Shown piece after piece: positions 8,166-17,192 of a stretch of 64,000 bases of DNA (positions are counted from its first letter, which is position 1; each line of letters opens with the position of its first letter). A program made the position numbers and the translations under genes. Source of the stretch: CAZMZW01 sp963802275. GTDB taxonomy: Bacteria > Chloroflexota > Anaerolineae > Anaerolineales > Anaerolineaceae. A model generated the notes under the pieces. The model worked only from the letters and a program-made list of their open reading frames with translations, did not search any database and was not told the DNA's origin. Location of the stretch: the NCBI GenBank assembly GCA_963802275.1, contig CAWDIB010000003.1, positions 186,001 through 250,000 on the forward strand, read 5' to 3'.

Positions 8166-9140
8166 ATGCTGCTTCAAAACTTGGGCAGGACCCAGATCAA
8201 GATCTCGTCCATCGGATTGGGCTGCTGGCAGTTTTCGGGGGGAGGACTATTGGCTGGTGGTTACTGGGGGGCTATCTCACAGGCAACGGTCAATGAGATT
8301 GTCAAAACATCTCTTGAGAATGGCGTTAATTGGTTCGATACCGCCGAGGCCTATGGCTTTGGCGCTTCGGAACGCGCCTTGTCCGCGGCTTTGCAGGCTG
8401 CCGGCGTCCAGCCGCAGGAGACAGTCATCGCCACCAAGTGGATGCCAGCCCTGCGCTTTGCTGCCTCGCTGCCGTCTAACACCACTGCCCGCCTGAAAGC
8501 GCTTCATCCTTATCCGATCAGTTTGCTGCAAGTTCACCAGCCATTCAGTTTTTCCAGTATCGAGAGCCAGATGAAAGCGCTGGCTGGCTTGCTCAAGGAC
8601 AGCCGCATTCGCTCCGCCGGGGTGAGCAATTTCAATTTGGCCCAGATGCGCCGCGCGGCCGAGGCGCTGGATGCACAGGGGTTCACGCTCGCCAGCAACC
8701 AGATGCCTTACAGTCTCCTCAACCGCCGCATTGAACAAAACGGCGTGCTGGATTATGCCAAACAAAATAGCATTACCATCATCGCCTATTCACCGCTGGC
8801 ACAGGGGCTGTTGAGCAGTCGCTACCATGACCAGCCGGAATTGGTCCGTTCTATCAGCGGGCTGCGCAAATACCTGCCGGCTTTCAATGCCGCCAGCCTG
8901 CGCAGGACTCAACCGCTGATTGATGAGCTGAAGTCCATCGCGCTAACCCATCGAATGACGCCCGCCCAGGTGGCGCTGCGATGGGTCATTCAATTTCATG
9001 GCGAGACTGTGGTGGCCATCCCGGGGGCCAGCCGCCCACAGCAGGCACAACAAAATGCCGAAGTACTAAAATTCACCCTGACTGACCAGGAGCTTACCCG
9101 CCTGGATGAAGTATCCCGGGCAGTTGCATTAAAATCATAA
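8166..9140 (+). CDS. Aldo/keto reductase
   Basis: NADPH-dependent carbonyl reductase of the aldo/keto reductase superfamily; the substrate is not predictable. The 324-residue sequence shows the (beta/alpha)8 markers: GLGCWQFSGGG, WFDTAEAYGFGASERAL with the catalytic Asp and Tyr, VIATKW with the catalytic Lys, LLQVHQPF with the His, GVSNFNLAQMRR, and a C-terminal AIPGASRPQQAQQNAEV that binds NADP. Length is normal. ATG at 8166 follows AAGGGA. It is 14 bp ahead of the next lipoprotein gene and may share its transcript. Confidence 0.92.
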   Translation: MLLQNLGRTQIKISSIGLGCWQFSGGGLLAGGYWGAISQATVNEIVKTSLENGVNWFDTAEAYGFGASERALSAALQAAGVQPQETVIATKWMPALRFAASLPSNTTARLKALHPYPISLLQVHQPFSFSSIESQMKALAGLLKDSRIRSAGVSNFNLAQMRRAAEALDAQGFTLASNQMPYSLLNRRIEQNGVLDYAKQNSITIIAYSPLAQGLLSSRYHDQPELVRSISGLRKYLPAFNAASLRRTQPLIDELKSIALTHRMTPAQVALRWVIQFHGETVVAIPGASRPQQAQQNAEVLKFTLTDQELTRLDEVSRAVALKS

Positions 9141-9154
9141 ACTCGGATGGAAAC

Positions 9155-10057
9155 ATGACCAAAAAGATAACCACCTTTTTTCTTTTGTCCTTTCTAGCTT
9201 GTGTGTTCATTTCGGCCTGCAGCAATAACCTAATGGTCAAGACCGCTGTGGAAAGCGTGCCGCCTGCCCAACAGTACGTGGCCGCCACCCAGACCCAGGC
9301 GACCATCCCCACCATCACCGTTACGCCCACCCCCCGCTTCATCCCCGAAGCATGGCGCACCTGGCCGGTGGTGCCGGATGTGACCACCCGCACAATTGAG
9401 ATCTTCAAGAAAGGTCGCGAGTTGGGTAACAACCCGCGTGCGTTTTCCAAGATCGGCGACTGCCAGAATATCAAGAACGCCTTCCTGGGTTTTTATGACA
9501 ATCCCTCCGCCTATGACCCGAATGGCCGGGTCAAACCCTATCTGGACACCATTGAGAATTTCAAGGGATTCTGGAACCGCGATGGCGAATCCACCAAGTT
9601 CGGTTTTACCGCCGCCTCGCCGCTCTCCCCCATTTGGGCCAACCCGGATAATTGCCTGCCGGATGAGAACCCGATGGAATGCGAGCTGCGCATCACAAAA
9701 CCGTCTTTCGTGCTCATCAGCCTGGAGTTTGCCTTCAAGGACCGTACCGCGGCAGTCTATGAACGCTATATGCGCCAGATCATTGAGTATGTCATTTCGC
9801 AGGGAGCGGTGCCCATCCTTTCCACCAAAGCCGACAACATGGAAAAGGACCACAGCATCAACCTCACCACCGCCCGTCTGGCGTATGAATATAACCTGCC
9901 CCTGTGGAACTTCTGGCTGGCTGCCCAGCCGCTGGCTGACCATGGCATCGATATACTGCGCGATGGCTTTCATATCTCTGTGCAGGCCTGGAATGAACGT
10001 TCCTTCACCTTCCTTCAGACGCTGGACTATCTATGGAAGGTATTGAAAGATACGTAA
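9155..10057 (+). CDS. Lipoprotein with SGNH-hydrolase-like fold
   Basis: A 300-residue exported protein. The N-terminus is a lipoprotein signal (FLLSFLACVFISAC, lipidated Cys near 22) followed by a Thr/Pro-rich linker (TVTPTPR). The body has SKIGDCQN near residue 105, resembling the block I GDS motif of SGNH esterases but with Cys after GD instead of Ser, and a late DGFHIS resembling the catalytic D-x-x-H block. Loss of the Ser suggests either a non-catalytic binding protein or a diverged active site. It is probably tethered to the outer face of the membrane. Close to the aldo/keto reductase gene but functionally unrelated as far as can be seen. Confidence 0.6.
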   Translation: MTKKITTFFLLSFLACVFISACSNNLMVKTAVESVPPAQQYVAATQTQATIPTITVTPTPRFIPEAWRTWPVVPDVTTRTIEIFKKGRELGNNPRAFSKIGDCQNIKNAFLGFYDNPSAYDPNGRVKPYLDTIENFKGFWNRDGESTKFGFTAASPLSPIWANPDNCLPDENPMECELRITKPSFVLISLEFAFKDRTAAVYERYMRQIIEYVISQGAVPILSTKADNMEKDHSINLTTARLAYEYNLPLWNFWLAAQPLADHGIDILRDGFHISVQAWNERSFTFLQTLDYLWKVLKDT

Positions 10058-10129
10058 TAAATGATATCCTGATGGAACAAGTTGTGTTCTCTTTGCTTCG
10101 GAGAAATTTTCGCTTAGCTCAAACCTAAA

Positions 10130-10162
10130 AAAGAAATCCGCTCATCAGCGGATTTCTTTTAC
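10130..10162. terminator. Bidirectional rho-independent terminator
   Basis: AAAGAAATCCGCT (10130-10142) pairs with AGCGGATTTCTTT (10147-10159) around CATC, with A/T runs on both sides. It serves the convergent genes ending at 10057 (+) and 10145 (-); the minus-strand gene's TGA stop lies in its loop. Confidence 0.8.
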
Positions 10163-11530
10163 TTCATAATCGCTGAAGATGATGGCATTGGCATCCGGGA
10201 ACTTCCCGGCCTTGGTGAATAATCCGGTCCGCCCGAAGATGAGATTAAAGTAGGAATTCTGTATGCTGGCCACCTTGGTGTCATTCACATAGAAGCTGAT
10301 GCTTGAACCGATGCAGTCCAGGCGCAGCCGGTTGGCAGCCCCGCCGGTCAGGATGGCCTTGCTTTCCGCTTCTGCCAGCAGTGAAAAAGGGCGTGTTGGG
10401 GAATCGCGGAAGATCGAAAAATAACCGGTCTCGCGGATGACGGCGAAGTACATCCCGTCCAGGCTGGAGCGGCACACCAGTCCGCCGTACATGGAGGAAT
10501 TGGGATTGCCGGGATACAGGCGCACGGTGGCACTGACCGAAACATCTCCCAGCGCCGGTTCGCTTTTCACTCCGTAATACCCATAAGCCACTACCGGTGA
10601 AAAATGGAATCCATCGGTCTCAAAATGGCTAAAGGCGCCGCTCAACCCCGTTTTGGAGAAAGTGCTGCTGTCAGTATTGAGGGAGTCAGTTTTGGTGAAA
10701 GGCTCTTGTATGACAGTAGTATCTGCTGGCAGGTAGAGATGCAGGTTGTCCAACGAAACTTTGCCGAATGGCTGGTAATACCCGACCTCGGCAAACAATG
10801 CCAGTGAGGTAAGTGTGATCGGCTGATCTAAATTGAAGCGCGCCGCCAGATGTTGGTTGATGAGCAGGCTGCATGTTTTTCCCGCACAGGTGAATTGGAT
10901 GTGGTTCAGGTTTCCGGCTGGTTTAATCGCTGTGGAGTAATTCCAGTTCCAGTTCCGGCTGACAAAGATTTTTCCGTCCGGGTATTGGTAATCCCTGCGC
11001 ACCAGGTTCTTTTCAAACCGGTAATAAGGTCCCCTTAAACGCAGGGTATAGGTGTTATTCTCATCCACCCCAAAAATAAAGCCATAATTTTTTTGGTCGG
11101 GCTTGCCCGTTTCGACTTCTGAAACAAGATCTGCTTCCAGCGAGAAGTGGTCAGCAGCTGTGAAGGATTGGGCGATTTTTATATATTTAGCATTGTCTTT
11201 GGCTTTGGGTGCGGTGAGAAAGCTAAATTTGCCATTTTCGCAGGCGAAGGTTAGACCGCCGGTTTTTACGAGGTCCGCGCTGGCTTGGCAGAAAGGGCTG
11301 GAACTATCTTCAAAGGTTTGCAGCGGGATCAGGTCACCTGCGCTGGCTTTTATCGGAGTTGGGCTGACGCCTGGAGTAACTTCAATGATGGGAAGAGTGG
11401 GAGAAGGCAGGATTGGCAGGTTGCTGGCAGTCGGCGCTGAAGCTGGAGCATTTAGTGAAGTGCAAGCAATCAGTCCGAAAATTACAAAAAGGCAGAAAAA
11501 TCTTGGGGAAAAATGAGTTTTCATTCTCAT
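10145..11530 (-). CDS. Lipoprotein with two concanavalin-like (LamG/DUF1080-type) repeats
   Basis: A 461-residue exported lipoprotein of unknown function. Seen: a signal with lipobox LIACTS (Cys near 23), a Ser/Thr/Pro linker, then two jelly-roll-like halves. Each half has the alternating pattern of concanavalin-like lectin folds: FTAADHFSLEADLVSE...NTYTLRLRGPYYRF in the first, and VSATVRLYPGNPN...DGMYFAVIRETGYFSIFRD followed by LRLDCIGSSISFYVNDTKVA in the second. Such domains usually bind carbohydrate. The start could be the second Met (11524), which gives the more usual MKTHF signal start. Its stop lies within a shared terminator. Confidence 0.65.
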   Translation of the reverse strand: MRMKTHFSPRFFCLFVIFGLIACTSLNAPASAPTASNLPILPSPTLPIIEVTPGVSPTPIKASAGDLIPLQTFEDSSSPFCQASADLVKTGGLTFACENGKFSFLTAPKAKDNAKYIKIAQSFTAADHFSLEADLVSEVETGKPDQKNYGFIFGVDENNTYTLRLRGPYYRFEKNLVRRDYQYPDGKIFVSRNWNWNYSTAIKPAGNLNHIQFTCAGKTCSLLINQHLAARFNLDQPITLTSLALFAEVGYYQPFGKVSLDNLHLYLPADTTVIQEPFTKTDSLNTDSSTFSKTGLSGAFSHFETDGFHFSPVVAYGYYGVKSEPALGDVSVSATVRLYPGNPNSSMYGGLVCRSSLDGMYFAVIRETGYFSIFRDSPTRPFSLLAEAESKAILTGGAANRLRLDCIGSSISFYVNDTKVASIQNSYFNLIFGRTGLFTKAGKFPDANAIIFSDYEVKEIR

Positions 11531-11586
11531 ATAATGGATTTCATCCTGATCTTATTTTCTATTTATAATTCTTGACAAGGTATTTT

Positions 11587-12714
11587 ATGACAGAATCACA
11601 AAAATCGGTACTACAACTCTTTTGCTCGGGCTGTGGGCAAATGACTGGCATGCAGTTGCAAAACTGGCGCTGTGACCGCTGCGGCGCTGCCTGGCTGCCG
11701 GCGGATGGTCAACTGCTCAAACCGGAGGATATCCACACATCCCTGCATGACATCTGGCGCTTTGCGGACTGGATGGGTCTGCAAGTGGAGGTCCCGGTAC
11801 GGCTGGGGGCAGGAGGGACACCATTAATTGAAACGAGTTTGAACAGCCGAAGAGTATTTTTTAAAGCAGAATATCAAAATCCCAGCGGTTCATTCAAAGA
11901 CCGTGGCGTGGAAGCCATGGTCAGCGCTTTACAACAGCTGGAAGCCACCTGGGTGGTGGAGGATTCCTCCGGTAATGCCGGGGCTTCCATGGCGGCTTAT
12001 GCCGCCCGGGCTGGTCTGCAAGCGGAGATCTACGCCCCCGAGACTGCGTCGGCAGTCAAACTGGCGCAGATTGCGTTGTACGGAGCCCAAGTGAAGCGCA
12101 TCCCCGGTCCGCGTGAGAATTCCACCCGTGCAGTGCTGGAAGCTGTGCAGGGCGGGGCGGTTTATGCCTCGCATGCCTGGAACCCGGCTTACCTGCTCGG
12201 CCAGCAGACGGCCGCCTGGGAGGTGTGGGAGCAGCTTGGCCGCCGTGTGCCGGACTGGTGGGTGGTTCCCTCAGGTCAGGGCGGGCACCTGCTCGGCATC
12301 TGGCTGGGTTTCCAGCGGTTGATGAAGTCTGGACTTACCGAGCGGCTGCCGCGCATGGTGGTGGTTCAATCGGAGGCAGTCGCTCCTTTGTCGGACGCCA
12401 TTCAAACTCAAAAGGTGCAAATTGAGCCGGTACAAGCCGGCAAAAAGACCGTTGCCGAGGGGGTGGTGGTCACCAGCCCGGTGCGCTCAACACATATCCT
12501 GGCAGAAGCCAGGCGGCATGATTGGTTGGGCGTTACCATCCATGAAGAGGATATCTTACCCGCCCGCCAGCAGCTGGCTCATACCGGCATATTCGTGGAA
12601 CCAACCAGCGCTCTGGCGGTTGCCGCATTGCCATTCATATACTCACATTCCCGCCCGGATGACCTCGTCGTGGTCAGCCTCACCGGCAGCGGATTGAAAG
12701 TGCCCATCTCCTGA
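11587..12714 (+). CDS. Threonine-synthase-like PLP-dependent enzyme with N-terminal zinc ribbon
   Basis: A fold-type II pyridoxal-phosphate enzyme most like threonine synthase (phosphohomoserine to threonine), 375 residues. Seen: an N-terminal zinc ribbon (CSGCGQ...CDRCGAA), EYQNPSGSFKDRGVEAM with the PLP-binding Lys, EDSSGNAGASMAAYAA (Asn-Ala cofactor loop), VPSGQGGHLLG (phosphate-binding glycine loop) and a C-terminal SLTGSGLKV. The start ATG 11587 follows AAGG; the upstream TTG 11572 is less likely. The family also includes related lyases and dehydratases, and no homoserine pathway gene is adjacent, so threonine synthase is the best but not certain call. Confidence 0.8.
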   Translation: MTESQKSVLQLFCSGCGQMTGMQLQNWRCDRCGAAWLPADGQLLKPEDIHTSLHDIWRFADWMGLQVEVPVRLGAGGTPLIETSLNSRRVFFKAEYQNPSGSFKDRGVEAMVSALQQLEATWVVEDSSGNAGASMAAYAARAGLQAEIYAPETASAVKLAQIALYGAQVKRIPGPRENSTRAVLEAVQGGAVYASHAWNPAYLLGQQTAAWEVWEQLGRRVPDWWVVPSGQGGHLLGIWLGFQRLMKSGLTERLPRMVVVQSEAVAPLSDAIQTQKVQIEPVQAGKKTVAEGVVVTSPVRSTHILAEARRHDWLGVTIHEEDILPARQQLAHTGIFVEPTSALAVAALPFIYSHSRPDDLVVVSLTGSGLKVPIS

Positions 12715-12896
12715 CAATTTAATTATCTGTTTGCCAGTAAATAAAAAATGGCGACAAAGCTGCCTTGTTGTTGAAATTTCGTTTGAACCGAAGAACGTTT
12801 TATTTAGCGATCTACGCTAATTTCATTCCCCCGCTTTTCTGTATCCTCTAATGAGAGGAAATTTGCACTGGCATTCTACACCAGTGCAGAATGATT

Positions 12897-14039
12897 CTAT
12901 TTCTTTTTAGGAATAGGCAGTGAGAAATAAAAGGTACTGCCCTTGCCTTTTCCCTCGCTTTCAACCCAGATGCGGCCTCCATGGGCATTGACCAGTGATT
13001 TGGCAATAGTCAGCCCGATGCCGCTGCCGCCGCCTTCCTGGCGCGAGCGTGATTTATCCGCGCGGTAGAAACGTTCAAAGATATGCTCCATATCCTCTGC
13101 CCTCATACCAATACCGTTATCCGCTACACTGACCACCAGGTTGGTTTTCGTTTTGTAAGCGTTGATTTTTACATTGCCCTTGACCGGGGAAAAATGCAAG
13201 GCGTTGCTTAACAAATTGATCATCACCTGCAGCAGGCGGTCTTCATCCGCCTGGATGCGTGGCAGTTTTTTTTCAATTTCACTTTCCAGGGTGATCTTTT
13301 TCTTCTTGTAGGCTGTCCGTGTGCGCTCCAGTGCGGTTTGAATAATCGACGCCATATTGGCCGGTTTTAGATTCAGCTTGATGCCGCCGGATTCCACCCG
13401 GCTGAGTTCCTGCAGGTCTTCCACCAGGCGCTGCAAACGGTCGGCCTCACGATAGACATTATCATAGGTGCTGCGCTCAGCTGGCAGTACCCCGTCGATG
13501 AGTCCTTCCATCGAACCCTTGATGGCTGTCAGCGGTGTGCGCAATTCGTGGCTTATATCAGCTATTAATTGCAGGCGTATCAGTTCGGTCTGTTCCAATT
13601 TTTCCGCCATGCGGTTGAAACTGTGCGCCAGTTGTTCCAACTCATCCTGCCCGGAAATAATGGAATTGGAAGCGGTGGGTACCCGTTTGCTGTAATCCCC
13701 TTCCGCTATGCGCTGGCTGGCCAGCATCATCGAACGCACTGGTGCCATCAGCCGCCGGCTGAGCAACAGGCTGGCCAGGCCGCCGGCGGCAAAAGCTGCC
13801 AGGCCGGCATAGATGAGGGCATCGTTCATGGCCATGCGGAAATTTTCACCAATGCCCATCCCGCGTGGCCGGTCTGCGAATTCAATAATGTAAGGCCCCA
13901 TGCGCATGATGTGGCGGTCAACGGTGGTGCCTATTGACAGGTTGAGGGTCAACACCAGGATGGCGCCGCCCACCACGATCACCAGCAAATAAGTGAGGAA
14001 AATCTTCCAGGATAAGTGCTTGCGGATGGTATTGAGCAT
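12897..14039 (-). CDS. Sensor histidine kinase, HAMP type
   Basis: Membrane sensor kinase, 380 residues. Seen in order: membrane helix (ILTYLLVIVVGGAILVLTLN region), a short extracytoplasmic loop of only about 40 residues, a second membrane helix, a HAMP linker (RLMAPVRSMMLASQRIAEGDYSKR), the H-box ISHELRTPLTAIKGSMEG with the phosphorylated His, the N-box INLLSNALHF, the G1 box VADNGIGM and G2 GGGSGIGLTIAKSLV. The start is ATG 14039, four bases after the response-regulator stop, with GAGGAATG just upstream; a longer frame to 14165 overlaps the regulator and is spurious. It forms a two-component pair with the upstream gene. Confidence 0.93.
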   Translation of the reverse strand: MLNTIRKHLSWKIFLTYLLVIVVGGAILVLTLNLSIGTTVDRHIMRMGPYIIEFADRPRGMGIGENFRMAMNDALIYAGLAAFAAGGLASLLLSRRLMAPVRSMMLASQRIAEGDYSKRVPTASNSIISGQDELEQLAHSFNRMAEKLEQTELIRLQLIADISHELRTPLTAIKGSMEGLIDGVLPAERSTYDNVYREADRLQRLVEDLQELSRVESGGIKLNLKPANMASIIQTALERTRTAYKKKKITLESEIEKKLPRIQADEDRLLQVMINLLSNALHFSPVKGNVKINAYKTKTNLVVSVADNGIGMRAEDMEHIFERFYRADKSRSRQEGGGSGIGLTIAKSLVNAHGGRIWVESEGKGKGSTFYFSLPIPKKK

Positions 14040-14043
14040 GCCT

Positions 14044-14724
14044 TCATTCCTCTTTTTCAAAACGATAACCCACCCCGCGCGCAGTGCTGATGAAGCGGTT
14101 GCCCAGCTTGGCGCGCAGGTGGCTGATATGCACATCCACCACACGCAGGTCACCGAAATATTCACTGCCCCATAATTTTTCCAGTAATTGCTCCCGGCTG
14201 AAGACCATGCCGGGTTGGTCCGCCATCAGGTACAGCAGGTCAAATTCCATGCTGGTCAGTTCGATGGATTTGTCATCCACGAACACCTTGCGCGCGCCGG
14301 GGTCAATGCGCAGGTGGGTGAATGCCAGCACCCGCCTCTCCTTGGATTCGCCCACATTCTGCATGCGGCGCAGGGCGGCTTTGATGCGTGCCATCAGCTC
14401 GCGCGGACTGAAGGGCTTGGTCAGGTAGTCATCCGCGCCAATGGAAAGGCCGATGATCTTGTCCGTTTCCTCGGTGCGGGCGGTGAGCATGATCACGTAC
14501 GCCTGTGATTCGCGCCGCATCTGCGTCAACAGCTCGATGCCGTCCATGCCTGGCAGCATGATATCCAGCACCACCAGGTCCGGCCGGTAGGCGCGCACGG
14601 CTTTCAGCCCGGAGACTCCGTCCGCGGCAGTGTTATACTCGTAGCCCTCTGCGCGCAGGTAAGCCGTCACTAGGTTCAGGATGGACGGTTCATCGTCTAT
14701 GACCAGGATTTTTGCTTTCGCCAT
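14044..14724 (-). CDS. OmpR/PhoB-family response regulator
   Basis: A 226-residue transcriptional regulator. The receiver domain has the acidic pair D10/D11, phospho-acceptor D54 in LVVLDIMLPGMDG, the Thr/Ser in MLTART and Lys in LTKPFSPREL; the C-terminal winged helix includes LTSMEFDLLYLMADQPGMVFSREQLLEKLWG and HISHLRAKLG, and ends ARGVGYRFEKEE, all classic for OmpR/PhoB. GAGGTTG precedes the ATG. It is cotranscribed with the histidine kinase. The divergence-free upstream region leads to the PepSY-like gene on the same strand, a plausible regulatory target. Confidence 0.95.
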   Translation of the reverse strand: MAKAKILVIDDEPSILNLVTAYLRAEGYEYNTAADGVSGLKAVRAYRPDLVVLDIMLPGMDGIELLTQMRRESQAYVIMLTARTEETDKIIGLSIGADDYLTKPFSPRELMARIKAALRRMQNVGESKERRVLAFTHLRIDPGARKVFVDDKSIELTSMEFDLLYLMADQPGMVFSREQLLEKLWGSEYFGDLRVVDVHISHLRAKLGNRFISTARGVGYRFEKEE

Positions 14725-14821
14725 TTCAACCTCGCTTTGATCTGATTATTAAAGCATAATACATTTTTGCGTGGAAGTGCAAATACCTCGTGGTACTTAA
14801 CTTCTGTAGTGAAAACAGGAG

Positions 14822-14854
14822 AAAAAATAGAGCCGGCGATTGGAAGCCGGCTCT
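14822..14854 (-). terminator. Rho-independent terminator after the PepSY-like gene
   Basis: On the minus strand AGAGCCGGC and GCCGGCTCT (14829-14837 and 14846-14854) form a 9-bp stem followed by a T-run (ATTTTTTC). It lies 16 bp after the gene ending at 14870 and separates it from the two-component genes. Confidence 0.8.
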
Positions 14855-14869
14855 GTGAATATGATCAGC

Positions 14870-15700
14870 TTAGTCTGCTTCCCACTCTTCAATGAAGGTT
14901 CCGTGCCAGGTATGCAGCCAGACCTGTCCGTTATATCCGTTCACGCTCAGCATGCCGGCTGATTTGCCGTCCTTGCTGTAATCCATGGTGTAATAGCCGT
15001 AGAAAGTGATCGGAGCATCCGCCGCTTTATTGCCAGCCAGGTTCTTATCCAGGTATGCCTGCGCGTATTGGATGGCCTGGGTAGGTGTGACGGTCATCTC
15101 AGCGATCGTTTCAGCGGATGGTTGGCCGGTTGCGGTGCAGCCATCCGTGCAGCCAAAGCTGCCGCGCCCGCGTCCGATTCCACCCATGTGTCCGTACTTC
15201 AGGTTCCACATCATGTTGGGACCCATTTCAGGGGTGACCACTTTGGTGACAGGATTGACCAGCACCTCAAAAGCGCCTTTTCCGGTGATCTTTTCAATAA
15301 CTACACCATAAGAGTTATTGTTGAAGACCATGACTTCCTTCAAAACCAGGTCAGGGTTTTTCAAATTATCCAGGTAGGATTGGATGGCTTTCTTGCTCTC
15401 ATCCAGCGACAAGGGTGTCCCGCTGTAATTCGCGTTATAGCCACCCATCATGCCCATCCCGTATCCATCGCGTTGTGCTGGTGCAAATTTGGATCCCCTG
15501 CCGCCGAAGGTTTCGGGTGCACTGCGGCGGTCCAAGCGGTTGTCGAAACCGTAACCATCGCGATTGAACATCATGGCTGGTCCGTTGAAGGCCCAGCGAT
15601 TGAAGGCCGAACGGCCGATCGCAATGCCGCCGCCAACCAGCAACGCAGCTCCTGCCAGCACCCCCAGGACAATTAAAGTGATTTTTAGCCCTTTACTCAT
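14870..15700 (-). CDS. Membrane-anchored PepSY-like protein
   Basis: A 276-residue protein with one N-terminal membrane helix (LKITLIVLGVLAGAALLVGGGIAIG) and an extracytoplasmic body containing a Gly/Met/Tyr-rich segment (GYGMGMMGGYNANY). Two repeats of the pattern SLDESKKAIQSYLDN...LVLKEVMVFNNNSYGVVIE and TPTQAIQYAQAYLDK...ITFYGYYTMDYSKDGKSAGMLSVN resemble PepSY domains, which bind or inhibit proteases or sense envelope state. GAGGTAAAA precedes the ATG. It lies immediately upstream of the two-component genes on the same strand but is separated by a terminator; PepSY proteins are often controlled by adjacent OmpR systems. The Met-rich patch might bind copper. Confidence 0.6.
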   Translation of the reverse strand: MSKGLKITLIVLGVLAGAALLVGGGIAIGRSAFNRWAFNGPAMMFNRDGYGFDNRLDRRSAPETFGGRGSKFAPAQRDGYGMGMMGGYNANYSGTPLSLDESKKAIQSYLDNLKNPDLVLKEVMVFNNNSYGVVIEKITGKGAFEVLVNPVTKVVTPEMGPNMMWNLKYGHMGGIGRGRGSFGCTDGCTATGQPSAETIAEMTVTPTQAIQYAQAYLDKNLAGNKAADAPITFYGYYTMDYSKDGKSAGMLSVNGYNGQVWLHTWHGTFIEEWEAD

Positions 15701-15807
15701 TTTTACCTCTTTTCAAATTGATGAGATAAGTGTAAATACTTATGATGAAGGGATGCTGAAGGAATTATGAAGATTGTATAAAGAAACAAATTGGATTAGT
15801 GAGTAGT

Positions 15808-16851
15808 TTATGGCAAGGGTTTGTAATTTTGAATGATCACACCGATCAATGGTGCGATAACCTCCTGAACTTCTTTTTTGGTTATCAGACTCAGCATCAG
15901 GAACTTGGTGCCCCTTAATTCATAGAAGGTGGTCCCTTGAATTTTATTTTTTTCCGATTTCCAAACCCACATGGTGCTTCCATCCGGTTGGGGTTTCATT
16001 TCAAAGGTTTGCAGGTCTTTCGCAAAAAGGTCCCAAACGAGGTTGGCTGTGATTTTAAACGCCTGGTTTGGTTTGATGACATTGCCGTCATCGTAGGTGA
16101 GATTTTCGATCCATGCCGCCCCATCCGGGGAATAAAAACGATCGATGGCGAAGTTGGTGAATTCCTCTCTTGAGTATCGCCAGGATGTTGGAACCTTCAA
16201 ACTGAATACGTTCATCGGGTGGGCAAAATCATAAACCATGTTATAAGGGATCAGTCCGGATGCCTTGTCCAGATCGAATTTGGCGCTGTTCATTATCTGG
16301 TCAAACAATTTCTCCAGCTTCGAAAATTCTGACCGATATGCCTGCAGCCGCATGGTGATGATGACGTTCTCTTTGCGGATGTAAAAGGAAGACAATTCTT
16401 GCGCTTCGTTGGCCAGGGAAAACCGGCTCCTGATGGTGGCAATGCCAAGACGATTATCCAGCTTGGCCTCTTCCTGACGATAATCCTTCAGGTGGCTGAA
16501 ATTGTTTTTCTCGGTATTGCTGATGTAATTGGTAAAACCGGCTTCATCCAGGGGGATGCCGGTGTTTTCCACTGCTGACAGGATGGAGGCGGTTTCATCC
16601 GGTGATGTGAAAGTGGCAAAGGATGCTTCCGCTCTCACTTTCCAGCCAGCCGGGATAAGCATGCTGAAAAGCTTTTGCTGGTGGTTAAACTCCACCAGTT
16701 CAGAATCGGCAGGTTGGCTGGTATTTACTAGCGCTGCGGCAGTAGTGTAATCGCTGGGGATGGGCAGGGATTGGATTGCGTTCGGGTTGCAGGCGAGCAA
16801 CATCATTGTAATAAAAAGGGCTATCAGAATTATTTGCAGCAGGGATTTCAA
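15808..16851 (-). CDS. Lipoprotein of unknown function
   Basis: A 347-residue exported protein with a clear lipoprotein signal (LIALFITMMLLAC, lipidated Cys near 21). The body has two similar halves, each with a beta-strand pattern: SMLIPAGWKVRAEASFATFTSPD and FSLKVPTSWRYSREEFTNFAIDRFYSPDG. This looks like a tandem of PsbP-like/DUF1795-type domains, but the match is by eye only. It starts at TTG 16851. No functional context is visible; the neighbours are a PepSY protein and a DUF1295 gene on the opposite strand. Confidence 0.6.
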   Translation of the reverse strand: MKSLLQIILIALFITMMLLACNPNAIQSLPIPSDYTTAAALVNTSQPADSELVEFNHQQKLFSMLIPAGWKVRAEASFATFTSPDETASILSAVENTGIPLDEAGFTNYISNTEKNNFSHLKDYRQEEAKLDNRLGIATIRSRFSLANEAQELSSFYIRKENVIITMRLQAYRSEFSKLEKLFDQIMNSAKFDLDKASGLIPYNMVYDFAHPMNVFSLKVPTSWRYSREEFTNFAIDRFYSPDGAAWIENLTYDDGNVIKPNQAFKITANLVWDLFAKDLQTFEMKPQPDGSTMWVWKSEKNKIQGTTFYELRGTKFLMLSLITKKEVQEVIAPLIGVIIQNYKPLP

Positions 16852-17192
16852 TCGATTCTCTGTGTCAAAGTCATCTTGCTTATGCGAATTATTCCTCTAA
16901 AAAGCACTGGAAATTTCTTGTTGAAGTTCGATAATCATTATTATAAATCTCTAATAGACGAGGATAAGAATCAAAATTAATATAGACGGAATCAAGTAAA
17001 TTAGGAGTGGTTATGGAGATGCCAATTAAAATCGTCAAGGACAGCAACCCAGGTTCACTTGTGGATATCAAGCCAATGCTTTTAATTCATTTTGGTGAAA
17101 TGGAGCTGGAATAAATCCGAGACTGCCATGGCGCCCTTGACGGATTGGGTGCATCTGATAATTTCTGCATGGCTTTACAATAAGGAGGAGAA
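16852..17192. other. Intergenic region between divergent genes
   Basis: This 341-bp stretch separates a minus-strand lipoprotein gene from the plus-strand DUF1295 gene. Open frames here are short and have no family features. A good ribosome site (AAGGAGGAG) at its right end belongs to the gene starting at 17193. I see no RNA gene or clear terminator. Confidence 0.5.

Noticed and set aside
12866..12890. Hairpin GCACTGG/CCAGTGC between the threonine-synthase-like gene and the histidine kinase gene
   Set aside because: Seven-base stem without a good T-run on either strand; too weak to call a terminator.
13900..14165. Extended N-terminus of the histidine kinase reaching 14165
   Set aside because: It would overlap the response-regulator gene in another frame; the start at 14039 has a ribosome site and the expected first membrane helix.
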